Shown here in pieces: positions 45,903-56,660 of a stretch of DNA of 64,000 nucleotides. The DNA is taken from contig CM063106.1 of NCBI GenBank assembly GCA_031841125.1, positions 29,969,501 through 30,033,500 on the forward strand, written 5' to 3'. This DNA is from Acanthococcus lagerstroemiae (Eukaryota > Arthropoda > Insecta > Hemiptera > Eriococcidae). The notes under the pieces are model-generated. The model saw only the letters and a list, made by a program, of their open reading frames with translations. It was not told where the DNA came from and did no database searches. The position numbers and the translations under genes are program-made. Position 1 is the first letter of the stretch; the number at the start of each line of letters is the position of its first letter.

Positions 45903-46069
45903 AACTTGGGACAGATGTTACATTTTTTGTATAAGTCGTTGTAACACTGGTTGGGTACCCGCTAGCGCTCTGAGAAAAGGGATTGCGATCTGCACTGTGT
46001 AGAGCGCTAGCGGGTACGCAACCAGTGTTACAGCGACTTTTACAAAAAATGTAACATCTGTCCCAAGTT
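45903..46069. repeat. near-perfect 69-bp hairpin
   Basis: 45903-45971 and 46001-46069 are reverse complements over 69 bases with 3 mismatches, around a 29-base loop. The outer end is AACTTGGGACAGATGTTAC, and inner AGCGCTCT/AGAGCGCT closes the loop. Weaker similarity (GTAACTTG/CAAGTTAC) continues outside. It is a miniature fold-back element or a hairpin RNA candidate, with no coding capacity. Confidence 0.88.
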
Positions 46070-47180
46070 GTACCCCTGTCGCAAGTTACATAACTTTACG
46101 GTACTGTAATTGAAGTTCCAGTGTAACGATGATACTAATTGATTCTCCCTCAGTTCGTGCGTTATTCTTAAAATGTCATTTATACGAAAATTACTTGTTG
46201 GTATTGAGATAGTGATGTTTTCTTTTTCAACGATTTTACGTTAATGTTCCACGCCATTATGATGGTGACCTCCGTATTCTATGTCCAATTCATTTACTGT
46301 CAGCTCTAGTAGCAAGGTTTAATAGCAAATTTTTTTCAGTTTAGTGTCAGCCGGTTGCTTTTGTTATACACTTACTATTTATGTGTTTATAAATAGGTAC
46401 CTAATACATACCGCGTGGTCTTGGTCAAACTCTGCATTTTATAATTTCGATCTTTACCGGTAATGTGAAAGAAATGACGTAGAAGGATAAACGGAAAACA
46501 GTGCTAATTCGATTACAATTTAATCGATTCATTTCCCGTTGGCTGAATTATGGGCGTGAAAAATTGTTCGCCTTAACGACCAGAGAACCGGACGCTGGAT
46601 TCTGTAGTGGACGGTAGCGAAGTATTATTTTTTTCACACTTTCGCAATCGCTGTGTATATAGACATGGTGTGTTTTGATTAAGTAATAATTCTACAGTTG
46701 ATCGACCTTTTGAGGCTGATTTTGGTATTTTTTTTATTTTTATTGCCACGCCGTGATAATAATTTGCGTTCAAGGTTGATGCTCATTTTTCCTCCTCCTC
46801 TCGTTGTATTTGGGTGGTAAGAAAATGATACGTAGCGACAGTTACCTAATGATTGTAATTATTTTACGCGTATGTGAGTGCTGAGTAATGATGTTCCATG
46901 ATTTGTTAACTCTGAGGCTGTTGCAGACGAACGTTTAGTTGTAGACCTACGGACTGGAATCGTGTCCGGTGGGTAGGGTTAGTGCACTATATTCTGAATT
47001 TTATAGTTCTGTCGTCACGTTTCCTTTTCCGGATACGCCGATTCATTCATGAATCGTTGTACGAGTCTCGCGTGTGAGTTTTGTTCGTTATTGAGGTGTC
47101 AGGAATTATAGATTTTTCTTACAGTCGGGGGTCAAACTCTACGGTGTTGGGGAGAAAAGATTGATGAATTTTTAGAGAAC
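46070..47180. other. non-coding, nothing recognised
   Basis: No gene-like frame or bounded repeat. It may be unique intronic DNA. Confidence 0.45.
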
Positions 47181-47350
47181 CAGGGTATCTACAGCAGGGT
47201 TGCCACTTTCTCGAAAACCGGGAAAAGTCAGGGAAAACCAATCCTAAGAAAAAGTGGCAACCCTGTACAGGATCTGAAAAGTCAAGAAATTTAAAATCTG
47301 GTCTAAAAACCTGAAAAAGTATTGAAATTTTCCAAAATAGCCTGAAAAAA
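47181..47350. repeat. CAGGGTATCTACAG-family repeat, split by a nested element
   Basis: CAGGGTATCTACAG at 47181-47194 continues after the 71-bp insert as GATCTGAAAAGTC, then AATCTGGTCTAAAAACCTG. Together they form the usual head and 'CTGGAAAACCTGAAAAGT' body of the CAGGGTG-type repeats. The right terminus is not evident. Confidence 0.6.
47195..47265. mobile_element. 71-bp TIR element with TACAG duplication
   Basis: CAGGGTTGCCACTTTCTC and the inverted end CAGGGTTGCCACTTTTTC enclose about 35 bp containing GGGAAAAGTCAGGGAAAA. TACAG stands on each side (47190-47194 and 47266-47270). Removing the insert and one TACAG restores a continuous CAGGGTATCTACAGGATCTG host repeat. It is one of the shortest recognisable transposed units in the window. 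Confidence 0.8.
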
Positions 47351-47463
47351 TTCTGAATGATTTTTCAAAAATACAAAAATTAGGCAAATACAACATACCA
47401 ATAGATAAAAGGAAAAGATAAATAAAAGCTGGGCCAAATGAAAAAGAACGGAAGTTAATGATA

Positions 47464-48101
47464 TAGGCTAGGATTTTTATGCGTTAAAAAATGTCAAAAT
47501 ATGCAAAAATATGCGTTATAAAACCGCACCCTCATGGGTATCGAAATGTAGGGTTTTCGAAGTACTACAAATAAGAGAGCTATTCGTTTTAACGGAAATT
47601 TCGTTAAATCATCAAAAACACAAAGAATTTTTTCATTTCCAAATAATCGCAATTGCAATTTGCAGCTTCGCAACTTAAAGCCTTGAATAAGCTTTTATGT
47701 AGGAAAAAAAAAGACCTTAAACGTGACTACCGATAGGTTTTTTTTTCTTGTCTCTAATTTTCTAGTCTTCAGCCGACCTTCTTCCAGCAGCTTACAGCAA
47801 AGAGCAAACACTCTGTTACTTTTTTTTTTTCTCAGAAAATCGAGAAAATTGTGGAAATTTTGTCCTTAGAAGTGATTTTTGGCCAGTTTTTGGGAAAATA
47901 TGCGCTAACAAGCTCAAATATGCGGCATTCGGCTATTTTTCAGCGAAAATATGCATTTTTATGCATTTATGGATATGCAAAAATATGCGCTATATACTTT
48001 TGCATACGGATTCAGAATTTCATGATTCGCAAAGATAATGTGGATATGCGCTATCTAGTATTACGAGAACAAATATGCATTTACATAAAAATCCTAGCCT
48101 T
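47464..48101. mobile_element. TIR element, 638 bp, AGGCTAGGATTTTTATG ends
   Basis: TAGGCTAGGATTTTTATGCG and the inverted end AAGGCTAGGATTTTTATGTA form terminal repeats. TGATA flanks both ends (47459-47463 and 48102-48106). AAATATGC or its complement occurs many times, clustered inside both termini. The plus-strand frame at 47851-48129 has no transposase features. It is a non-autonomous DNA transposon of unassigned superfamily. Confidence 0.75.
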
Positions 48102-48106
48102 TGATA

Positions 48107-48667
48107 AATTTCAGTTCACTGAAATCTAAAATATTATTTGGGAACAAATGCACTCTGTGGAGCATCATATCGGCATACACTGAATGTTGTGAGTTATGAC
48201 TGCAGTGCGACCGTTGCAGTGTGGGGATCACTTTTTTTCCCCCTTAGTTGAAAAAGTGGATTAGTGAATTTAAAAAGGGGGAATATTATACGACACGACC
48301 GAAAAAATGGGTTGCATGACAGGATTTTTTGCATACTAAATAATGGTATATCTTTAACTACAACATTAACAACAACTATTTCATTAGTAAGAACGACAAC
48401 AAATATTTTCGTATGACTTTTATTTTAAACGACAATTCATTACATTCCTCGCCAATTATAATTTTTCTTGACTGCATCAACGATCTGTATAATGCCATGT
48501 CGCGATGGGTTCAGTACCATAACTGAAGCCTGAAGCACCAAAGATGACCTAAACGGGTGTGGTTGAAGTAAGCAGATTGCGACACACACGCCAGCCTTTG
48601 CAGGTGGTCCAGTTTCTCTCTGACTTTGGTCAGGTAGACCCGGCCCCGCCATATAATTGCCGCATAT
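48107..48667. other. non-coding, nothing recognised
   Basis: No gene. The 102-codon minus frame at 48440-48748 runs into the hAT MITE and has no features. Confidence 0.4.
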
Positions 48668-49052
48668 CAGTGGCGGAACCAAGGGCGGGCCTGGATGGGC
48701 CAGGCCCTTCCAAAAATTTTTTTGGCCCGCCCAATTTTTTTTGAACAATGTGAAATTTTTTTACGAAAAATAACTCATTTATAATAGACGAAAAGAATTC
48801 AAAAATAAAATACTTATAATCGATTTGCCAAAAGTTTAAATTTAGATAATGTTGTAGAGAATTTTGCTTTTCATCATAAAAATAGTCGTATTCTTTTATA
48901 TTAATTGTTAATATCATGTAAGTACATACATATACAAATTTTTATAACAAGTACATAGTTTTATTCAAGCTGGCGTTTTATTCAAAAAATCCTCGTCCTT
49001 AACAATCCGGCCCTTCCGTGCCCACCCGAAAAAAATCGTAGTTCCGCCACTG
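48668..49052. mobile_element. hAT-like MITE, 385 bp, perfect 8-bp TSD
   Basis: Ends CAGTGGCGGAACCAAGG and, inward from the right, CAGTGGCGGAACTACGA. CCGCATAT is repeated exactly on both sides (48660-48667 and 49053-49060). GGCCTGG/GGCCAGGCCC near the left end and AATCCGGCCCTTCCGT near the right give subterminal G/C blocks around an AT-rich interior. No transposase. Confidence 0.93.
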
Positions 49053-49060
49053 CCGCATAT

Positions 49061-49921
49061 GTGATTTTGGTGCGTATTATACCAGTATATATCCAGTGTA
49101 CATCATTTTAGAGACAGTCCTCAGGTCCTGCCGATGAAGATACGGCTAGTCCAAAGAGCCCTAATTTCTTTTCTTATTTTTTCCGAAACGTAATCTCTCT
49201 TGAATGTTTTTCGTCAAAAGCTCACGGTCTGCCTTTGTTTTGCACCTTGATCAACTCCTTGTCCTTCCTTTTGTCAATGAAAATATTGATTTCAGTATTG
49301 TCCAGGTTTAATAACCCTTTTTTTCACACCCAATTTTTTCACACATCAGAGTCCCCACTGCGTCAGCTCCGATTTATTTTTTCATTTATTCATAGTTTTT
49401 ACTTAAATTGATGTCCACACAAGAAGTCGCTTATAACTTTTGATTTGTCGGCATCCAAGATTACTGTGGTAATTAATTTTCCGCTGTGCATTGTATATTA
49501 TTGTCGTGCATCATATTTCGTGTAGTTTAATTCATTTTTTACGTCTCCCCACTTATTTTTCTTGCAGGGCATTCATTTTTTTATTACTTACTGCGGAAAT
49601 TGTTGTTGGACCCATTAATTGTCGTATTTGCATTATTTGTTTCTGTGGATGTATCCCTTTGTTTTGTCGGACCATTAAATCAGTCCCTTTAAAAAGTGGC
49701 AGAACATCTAGATTTTTGCAGAAAAGTAGATGAAGTATACAATGATCTGAGACTAAAAGGCTGATAAAAATGCTATCACCAATGTAGAGAATTTACTTGT
49801 CGCAAGCAGTTCACTGTTATTACAAATTAAAAGTAACAATTTTTTTTTAAATAATATAGGTACCAGTCCAATAACTATATGAAAACTTTAAGTGGTCGAT
49901 ATTTCTTTACAAAATCAAAAA
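49061..49921. other. non-coding, nothing recognised
   Basis: Short frames only. AT-rich. Confidence 0.42.
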
Positions 49922-50330
49922 TTATTTCCTCGATGAATGTGTATAATACACATAGGTTAAATAATCTTTTTTCTTATTAATAATTTTATTGAGTATGTCA
50001 AAATATACTGTTTCCTCGTCTTTCATTTTATTGTAGGAGTCCATCATTGCTTGAGCTACCTGCGCCGCCCCTTGCTTCAGTCGTTTATAGTCTGCTTCAA
50101 AAAGTTTCCCAGAAGTTGTTCTTTGCATGGATTCCTCTTTGTTTCTTCTGCATTTCTTGTTCTTGATTTTCAATTTCCTGTGATACTTGCGTAGTTTTTC
50201 CTCCGACAGCTTCCTTCGTAGCTTTTCCCTCAGATTCTACTCTTCTTCCTTTTTCTTTTCAGCTCGCTCTGCCGAATAAATTTTTTTGGAATGATGATAC
50301 GACCCATTTTATTATCATACGGTTTAATGT
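49922..50330 (-). pseudogene. degraded coding-like segment, coiled-coil-like, unknown
   Basis: The minus strand reads KPYDNKMGRIIIPKK near 50290-50330. After a frameshift it gives AERAEKKKEEE, a stop, then LREKLRRKLSEEKLRKYHRK. It continues open as RRNKEESMQRTTSGKLFEA and AAQVAQAMMDSYNKMKDEE to a stop at 49922. Charged heptad-like residues suggest a coiled coil. Composition and continuity across frame breaks look like a decayed real protein rather than chance, but I recognise no family. It lies just downstream (minus sense) of a LINE remnant. It may be a transposon ORF or a processed pseudogene. Confidence 0.35.
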
Positions 50331-50449
50331 AATTTCTAATTGTCAATATGCAGTCCAACATTCTGTGATTCAAGTTTCCTCTATGTTTTTAAGGCTTATT
50401 GAGATTCTGCTAATACTGTACTCGTATGAAGTGATCAAAAATTATTATT

Positions 50450-51010
50450 ATTATTATACCTTTTATTGAGAGCATTATACAGTTTTATAATAGTATATCT
50501 ACTTATTTAGCTTCTTCGCGGTCGGGCCTTTAGAGAGCGCTCACTGTTCTGAGTATGCTCTCGGCCCATAGTAGGCAAAGGTACACCTGTACACCTCACC
50601 CTCTCCCATTCTTTGCGATCTTGTGCCACTCGATGGAAAAGCTTATTTTTCAGAAATTGATCAATTTCGTCCCTCCACCTAGTTTTTGGTTTGCCCTTTC
50701 TTCTTTTGACTTGGTTTAAATACCAAAAGGTAGCTTGATAGGTTATTCTGTCTTGAGGTAGTTTGGCTATATGTCCCGCCCACCCCATTTTAAATTTCGG
50801 ATTGATTGTACGCAGTTTTTGATGTTGGGTAATTTTTTCCAAATGTTTTTTATACTGACTTGGTCTTTGATTTTTAAGACTAGATCGACCTCATCATGGA
50901 GTTTTGTGTTGTCTCAATTTTCTTCATTTGTCTGAAAGTAGGGGACCAAGTGGGGGAGCCATATGTCAAAACTGGTGTTATGCACATATTAAAGATTTCG
51001 CCGATCAAAA
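50450..51010 (-). pseudogene. LINE C-terminal remnant
   Basis: Minus-strand order: FNMCITPVLTYGSPTWSPTF then MKKIETTQNSMMRSI at about 50880-51000. In the next frame come MGWAGHIAKLPQDRITYQAT, GKPKTRWRDEIDQFL and VAQDRKEWERV, at 50507-50842. 'TYG.pTW', 'kieTtQNsmmRsi', 'WAGHia', 'RW.DEI' and 'A.DR..W' are the standard closing motifs of insect LINEs. Past the stop at 50507 a short 3' UTR ends in an (ATA)n-like run near 50440-50460. No RT catalytic core survives. Confidence 0.83.
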
Positions 51011-51719
51011 ATTAGTGTTGTGCAAATATTGTTCAGTTCAATCAATTATACACAATTTTTTTTTTTAATTTATTCGTAATCTTTTTTTTTCCACTTTAAA
51101 TATTTGAATTTCAAGTTGAGCATGTTTCATGGAAAAGAATAATAACTAGAATTTTTACACAGCCCCGTAAAGATTGATACATAAAAAGCTAGAACTCCTG
51201 AACGTTGGTCATTTTTAAGTCACTATTTTATGAATTTTGGTTATTTTTTTCAATTTTTTTGAGGAAAAGTTTGAGTGGTCACCCTGGAACTGGAATCGTC
51301 GTTCTTCAGATCGTTGAGCTGATAGTCCTGATTACTATGATGAATTCATGATTACCGGTGAATGGTCGGAGGAGACATCACTTTGATTTTTCACATCACG
51401 GACATGAATACTAATCTTTCAGCAAATAAATGAAAAAAAATCTTCAGCGTTGCTGTATTAAGTGTACCTATAATTAATTGGAAAATCTTCGACTTGCCAT
51501 TATAAAATGGACGACGGGGTCTTGAAATTCCTCTCTTCGATAGTAATGGAGAAAATCCAATGACGCCCCTTTTCCTACTGACATTATCCCTTGAAAAATT
51601 CGATTTGCACTCTTCTCTGATACCAGAAAATGACTAAGGTCCTGCTAGCAAAGGAAGGTGAAATACTCGTATTTTTAAGGGTGGCATCTGTGCTCCTCGT
51701 TGTTTCATATTATTAATGA
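51011..51719. other. non-coding; right end of a CAGGGTGACCACT-type repeat
   Basis: AGTGGTCACCCTG at 51274-51290 matches the right terminus of the 38.9-kb MITE, but its partner end was not found. No gene otherwise. Confidence 0.42.
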
Positions 51720-51747
51720 ATGATTTCTTTTTCTGTTTTAGGTAAGT
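51720..51747 (+). promoter_or_regulatory. candidate recursive splice (ratchet) site
   Basis: A pyrimidine-rich stretch (TTTCTTTTTCTGTTTTAG at 51724-51741) runs directly into GTAAGT at 51742-51747. A strong 3' splice site abutting a consensus 5' splice site, (Y)nNYAG|GTAAGT, is the recognised form of recursive splice sites in long insect introns. I found no other junction of this quality in the window by eye. Function needs RNA data. Confidence 0.4.
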
Positions 51748-51829
51748 GCAGTGCTATTGGCTGATTTCGATTGCGGTAAAGTTCATAATTTAGTTGCCTA
51801 CGTGGATAGTGAAGCCTGTCATCATACAG
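51742..51829 (+). CDS. candidate 88-bp exon, phase 0 to phase 1
   Basis: Between the polypyrimidine-AG acceptor at 51741 and a CATACAG|GTGGGG donor at 51829/51830, one frame stays open for 29 codons plus one base. It starts VSAVLLADFDC and ends SEACHHT. The base composition is more even than the flanking AT-rich DNA. The other two frames contain stops. The exon end phase (one base over) matches the acceptor phase of the candidate terminal exon at 53949. I recognise no protein family. It could instead be the cryptic exon that follows a recursive splice site, or chance. Confidence 0.28.
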
Positions 51830-53948
51830 GTGGGGAATCTTATATTTTGTTCTACATGAGGTATTGAGAATCAAATTTTTGTTCATTCTGAGTTAACCTT
51901 ACAAAAATATGTCCTTTTTACCAGATCGTTCTCTTGAAGTTGACTCACCTTCGAGTTCGCTAAATCATACTCGCTTTTTACTTAAGCAACTTCTGTCTTC
52001 GACAGAAAAAATACTAGATAAAGTCATTTGAAGCACAGAAAAAACAAGAATGAAATTAATTTTTTTCAATCATCTTCATCTTTTTTTTTTTTTTTTTATA
52101 GAGGTGGCATAACGTTGATTTTGTCTCTGATTTGTTATAAGAATTGGTATCTTAGAAAAAACTTTCCACACATGTGAATACAGATAGTATTGCTTATCGA
52201 AATAAAAATTTACAAAATTCTTATTTTCAAACGCGAATTTAGGTTTGAAATTCGGATTTTAGAGGCCCCAGTCTAGACGAAGCATAAATTTAATGACCTA
52301 CATGTACGAAATTGGCGATCCAGAAACTCTTTATTATGATAACGTGCTCGATTTTTCAACATGATTCAATTGTGGTCCCATTCGGCTTTTTTACTGAGGA
52401 TGGGGGAGATAGTTTTTGAAAAATTGTGTGAATTTACATTACACTAGCAGCCCCTCTCTAGACCCTTGACCGGCGGAAGCCCCGGAGAACGCAGACTCAT
52501 CCCCACGTTGTCTAGTAATGGAATCACATTAAAAAATTTTGTCAGACGTTTCTTCTTTTTTTTTCAGAAGTTTTTCCCTTTTTTTGTGTCAAGTGGCTTT
52601 TAATTTCGTCTCCAGGGGACGAAATTAGAAGTACAACACAAATTTTTGATTATAATTTCAATTTTTGTCATATTTAGATGGTAAAACGAAAACAATGATC
52701 TAAACCATCAGAGAGCATTAAATCGAAGAAAAAAATCTTATGTGATTATTGTTTGAATTATTAAAAATATTAGAAATCCGAATGTTCACTATACGATTTA
52801 TTTTTACGTAATTTTTGCATCGAAATACTCGAATATTATTTCGGAGAAATATAAATGTTCAATTTTCTATCGTAACACTCGATGTACTTCGATTTAAAAA
52901 AAAAATAAGGGAATAAAATTAGGAATACTTTTTCAAATTTTCGAAAAGCTCACTTTTTGATTTTTAGCGCAGCTTCGAGGGAGTAATTATTTTTGAAAAA
53001 ATCGACCCCACGGCCCTGAAGCCAAGGGTATAAGGCACACACTTTTTTTAATCAACGTTGACCCCATAAATGGGCCACACTTTGAAAATGAAAATGGGAG
53101 AGTTGGGCCGCCTACCCAATAAAAAGATCTTAATTCTGATTTTAATTCGGAAAAAGGGTTCAATAGATTTTTCAGGCATAGTTTGACATCAGGGCAGATA
53201 TTAGATCTAAAACCCCACCCCTATAATGTTTCATTAATATTAAAACTGTTTTACATTTGGGTCTTGCTGAATGTTTGAAGAAGTGTATTTGAAGGACGAT
53301 TTATTCAAATTTTTGATGACCGGTTTCGGAATGTTCTCCAAAATATACCTGTCAATTAGCAACAAAATTTTTAGTCAACATTTTAAAATATATTTTATAG
53401 TTAATATATAGATAGTAATTGAAAAAAATACTTATATTATCTATGAAACATCATAGTCAACATTTTATATCAAAATTGTTCAATATCTTCATTTTTATGA
53501 ATTACAGTTTCGACATATAACGTAAATTTACTTTGTAAATAAAAATTTACGTTTAAAAATTGATTCAAATGTTTATTTTTGTAAATAATTTGAATTCGAA
53601 AGCTTGAATTATTAATTTAAAATATTGTATTTGAATTCATTACTGAATTTTGATTTAATAATAATAAAATATAAGTACTTTCGGTTAGTTGCTGAATTGT
53701 AGATGAAGTGGAAATAAGTTTGAATAAAAGCAGTAGAATTAGATTTTTTCGTCTCTTCGTCAGCCATTTGTAGAAAAACTGAATTTCCAGGGAAAATCAG
53801 CCAGCCATGAGATTCGGAATGAGCGTGAAGAATGGGTCTGGAAAAATTGGTTCATTTTTTGGATCATGTTTGGTGTTGGACTACGAAATTATTCTAAATA
53901 TCAACCGTCCGCATACATGTGCCGAAGAGATTTTCTTTTTCTTTTCAG
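51830..53948. other. non-coding; would be an intron between two candidate exons
   Basis: AT-rich with no recognised gene or bounded repeat. A start codon at 53807 lies upstream in the same frame as the candidate terminal exon, so a frame of 77 codons spans the acceptor. Its first part (53807-53930) looks intronic. Confidence 0.42.
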
Positions 53949-54040
53949 GGCCTCATTCGGGGGAGAGGATAGCACACAAGGACCAGGCCCAAACACCCTA
54001 CAAAAATTATAAATTTACTAAAAACGACTTGTATCCTTGA
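53949..54040 (+). CDS. candidate terminal coding exon
   Basis: A pyrimidine tract (TTTTCTTTTTCTTTTCAG, ending 53948) is followed by an open segment to TGA at 54038-54040. Reading with one base carried over from an upstream exon gives GPHSGERIAHKDQAQTPYKN, then YKFTKNDLYP and stop. The first half is clearly less AT-rich than its surroundings. Joined to the 51742-51829 segment, the frame is kept with a glycine at the junction. AATAAA-type signals occur downstream near 54464 and 54648. I do not recognise the peptide. Chance cannot be excluded for 30 codons. Confidence 0.28.
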
Positions 54041-56580
54041 TGCATGCGAAAAGAATGCAAGTTATTGATTTGCTGTTCATTTATAATGTGAGAAAATTAG
54101 AGCCCCCACGAGTTCTGGGCCAAGGATCTTAAAATCCTGAAACCGTTACTGCTTCTCCCTTAACAAAATTTCCCATATCACCTGTTGAATACAGGCATGA
54201 AACAATTATCTTAGGCATGCATTTATCACCACAGGAATGATAAATGATATTCACAGGAACAATAAACTCTTTCCACAAGAAAAATTTGTATACAACAAGA
54301 AAAAAAACATTTCCCAGTAAAAAAAATACATGAACAGGAAAAGTGACGAATGAACTGTAGAAAGACAAATAATCCCGAGAAAAAAGAATCACCGCATATC
54401 AATATGAAAATCACGAACCATATTTAAAACGCCCGTGAATTGTCAGGAATTTAATATTTATGACAAATAAAAAATTATCTAAATTAAATTATTTTTTAAA
54501 CGATCGAATATTTACATGACACTTCCATCATTTCGTTTTTCTCACTCCTGAACATGAGGAAGAACATATAATCAGGGGATGGTACTCGCTAATAATGTTT
54601 TGAAATGTGTCACGTCTTTGAATACAAAAAAAAAAAAAAATTAAATGAATAAATAAATATTTCATTATTCTTCTGTGAAAAAAATCTCATTCACACACCT
54701 ATAAATGCTGTGTGTGACAGATCTCGTGATTTTCATTTAAAAGGTGTGATTTCTTCTTATTTTCCTGTGTACTTTTTTCCTGTGCAAAATTTTTACTTTC
54801 CTGTGCTATTATAATATATTCCCCATAATCTTATGCATCCTTAATACTTCCCATGACTATACTTCATCCAATATTTTTATTTGCTTCCCATTCCCAACAT
54901 TTTCATACGTTATATCCATGTGCAATATCACTTACGTATGTAGTAATGTAAATTGGATTTGTATGGCTGCATTCTGCTAAGGTTCAGTTTTCTCCTCAAT
55001 AGTCGAGTTGAGCGGGTCTTCGAATTTCCGAGGGAATTCAGAATCTCTGGCTCCAAAACTTTTGATACTACCGATCACGTTAAGCTAGAATTCTTTAATA
55101 CCATAAGCGTGATTGGACCTTCTGAGTAGGATGTGCCAAAAGCAGGATTGTCCACTCTTGCTGATAGGTAAGAAAAGAACGCTGAAAGCCGATAGCAATA
55201 TTAAGATTATATTTTCGATAGTCAGTGTTGCAACTTTGGCAAATTCCAAATTTGATCAAGGATTAGCTCTTTAATTTTAATGTAAATGAAAAATGAATAT
55301 TTTATATTATCGTACTATATTAGTCAAGGGGAAAAAATGTTAGAAAAAGTAGAGTGTGCCCAAGCACATTCGGCACACCTGGCAGACACGCCTATGTTTA
55401 TTACGGTTAACTTGTTCCTCTTTCTCAGAAAATTATTTGTGCTGGTTACTGATTTCAGTTGACTCTCCTTTTGACGGTTCCTTTGAAAATTTCATAGTAT
55501 GAAGTCTGTACCTCAATAAATACAATATAGGAACATTTTTAGCTTAAAAATTTGATGGCAAAGCTTCGCTGGAGGATCCAGAATGAAAAAAAAAGATACG
55601 TAGGATTGAATTCAGAGTATAAGAAGCGTTTATCGGTAGAATAATTTTCCCTTCTATACCAGCGTATATGCAATTTGTTGAGCTGTTTTGTCAAATGGAG
55701 CACGTTCCTCGCTGGAACGGGCGTTAGTGCGCTCGTTGATTCTGCACGTTCTTCGATTTAAGTCGATCCATCCGCATCTTTGCTGTTGGTCACGCGTGCT
55801 CCGTTTTCGTCATAAACTCTTTTTTTGTTGAAGTTTGTGCATATTTTTCAAAATAACTGAAACGCGAGCTCAATTTTACGTGTTTTTATGAAAAAACTGA
55901 AGGGGATTGACTTCATATTTGTAAGAAAATCTGTCATTTTTTCTCTCTGTAAATTATATTTGCACTCGTATATCTCAAGTAATGGTTGTATTTCTTGAGA
56001 CACATCGTCTAAATTGTTTTGTCTTGGACCTCATGTTTTACTATTCCCGGTAATACAGTATACGAGTTACTCATTGTCCGCAAATAAACGTTTACCTACA
56101 TATCGTTACGTATTTTCATAAAATTTTAATCGATGTACGACGGTTTTACGACGTTTCGGATTTCGAAAAAATCGACGGGTTGCGTCAGCATTGCATTTTA
56201 AAAATTCTCTACGTTGCATTAAACCGTGCGACTGCCCTTGTTTGCATTCTACAGATGCATGCGGATAAAAGGATATGAGGCATACTTTTCCTTTATCGCT
56301 AATAAGATTCTGAATAATGAGTTTTAGTGTTTGAAATAACGAATCCGTAATACGGGATCTTGCATCAACCGTAAGCATCGCGTTTAATGGGTAATTACTT
56401 TCCCATTATTTCTATTCTTAGGAAATCTCGACTTCCAATCGTCGTCGATTTTTGAGGTGCGAGAATGTCCTTCCGTATTTGCCTATTTTGTAAATATAGG
56501 ATTTGAAAATATCTACAGTTTTGCTGAGTAGAAATTTTGAATATTTAGCCCGATTCCAGGATTTTCTCACATTTTTCTCA
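54041..56580. other. non-coding, nothing recognised
   Basis: Possible 3' UTR of the candidate exon at its start; otherwise AT-rich DNA. A GC-richer patch with repeated CGTTC/GCACGTTC words lies at 55690-55800. Frames at 54129-54414 and 56106-56378 (minus) have no features. Confidence 0.42.
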
Positions 56581-56660
56581 GACAGGTTGTCTAACGGTCC
56601 TTGTAGTCCTGCTGGTTCTGAAAAGTACTGTCTGTTACTTTAAGGTACTGAAGTCCTGCA
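56581..56660 (+). repeat. dispersed repeat fragment matching 7392-7460
   Basis: CAGGTTGTCTAACGGTCCTT through CTTTAAGGTACTGAAG, the same head and tail as at 7392-7460. It is a fragment of the CAGGGTGTCTAAC family. Confidence 0.45.
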
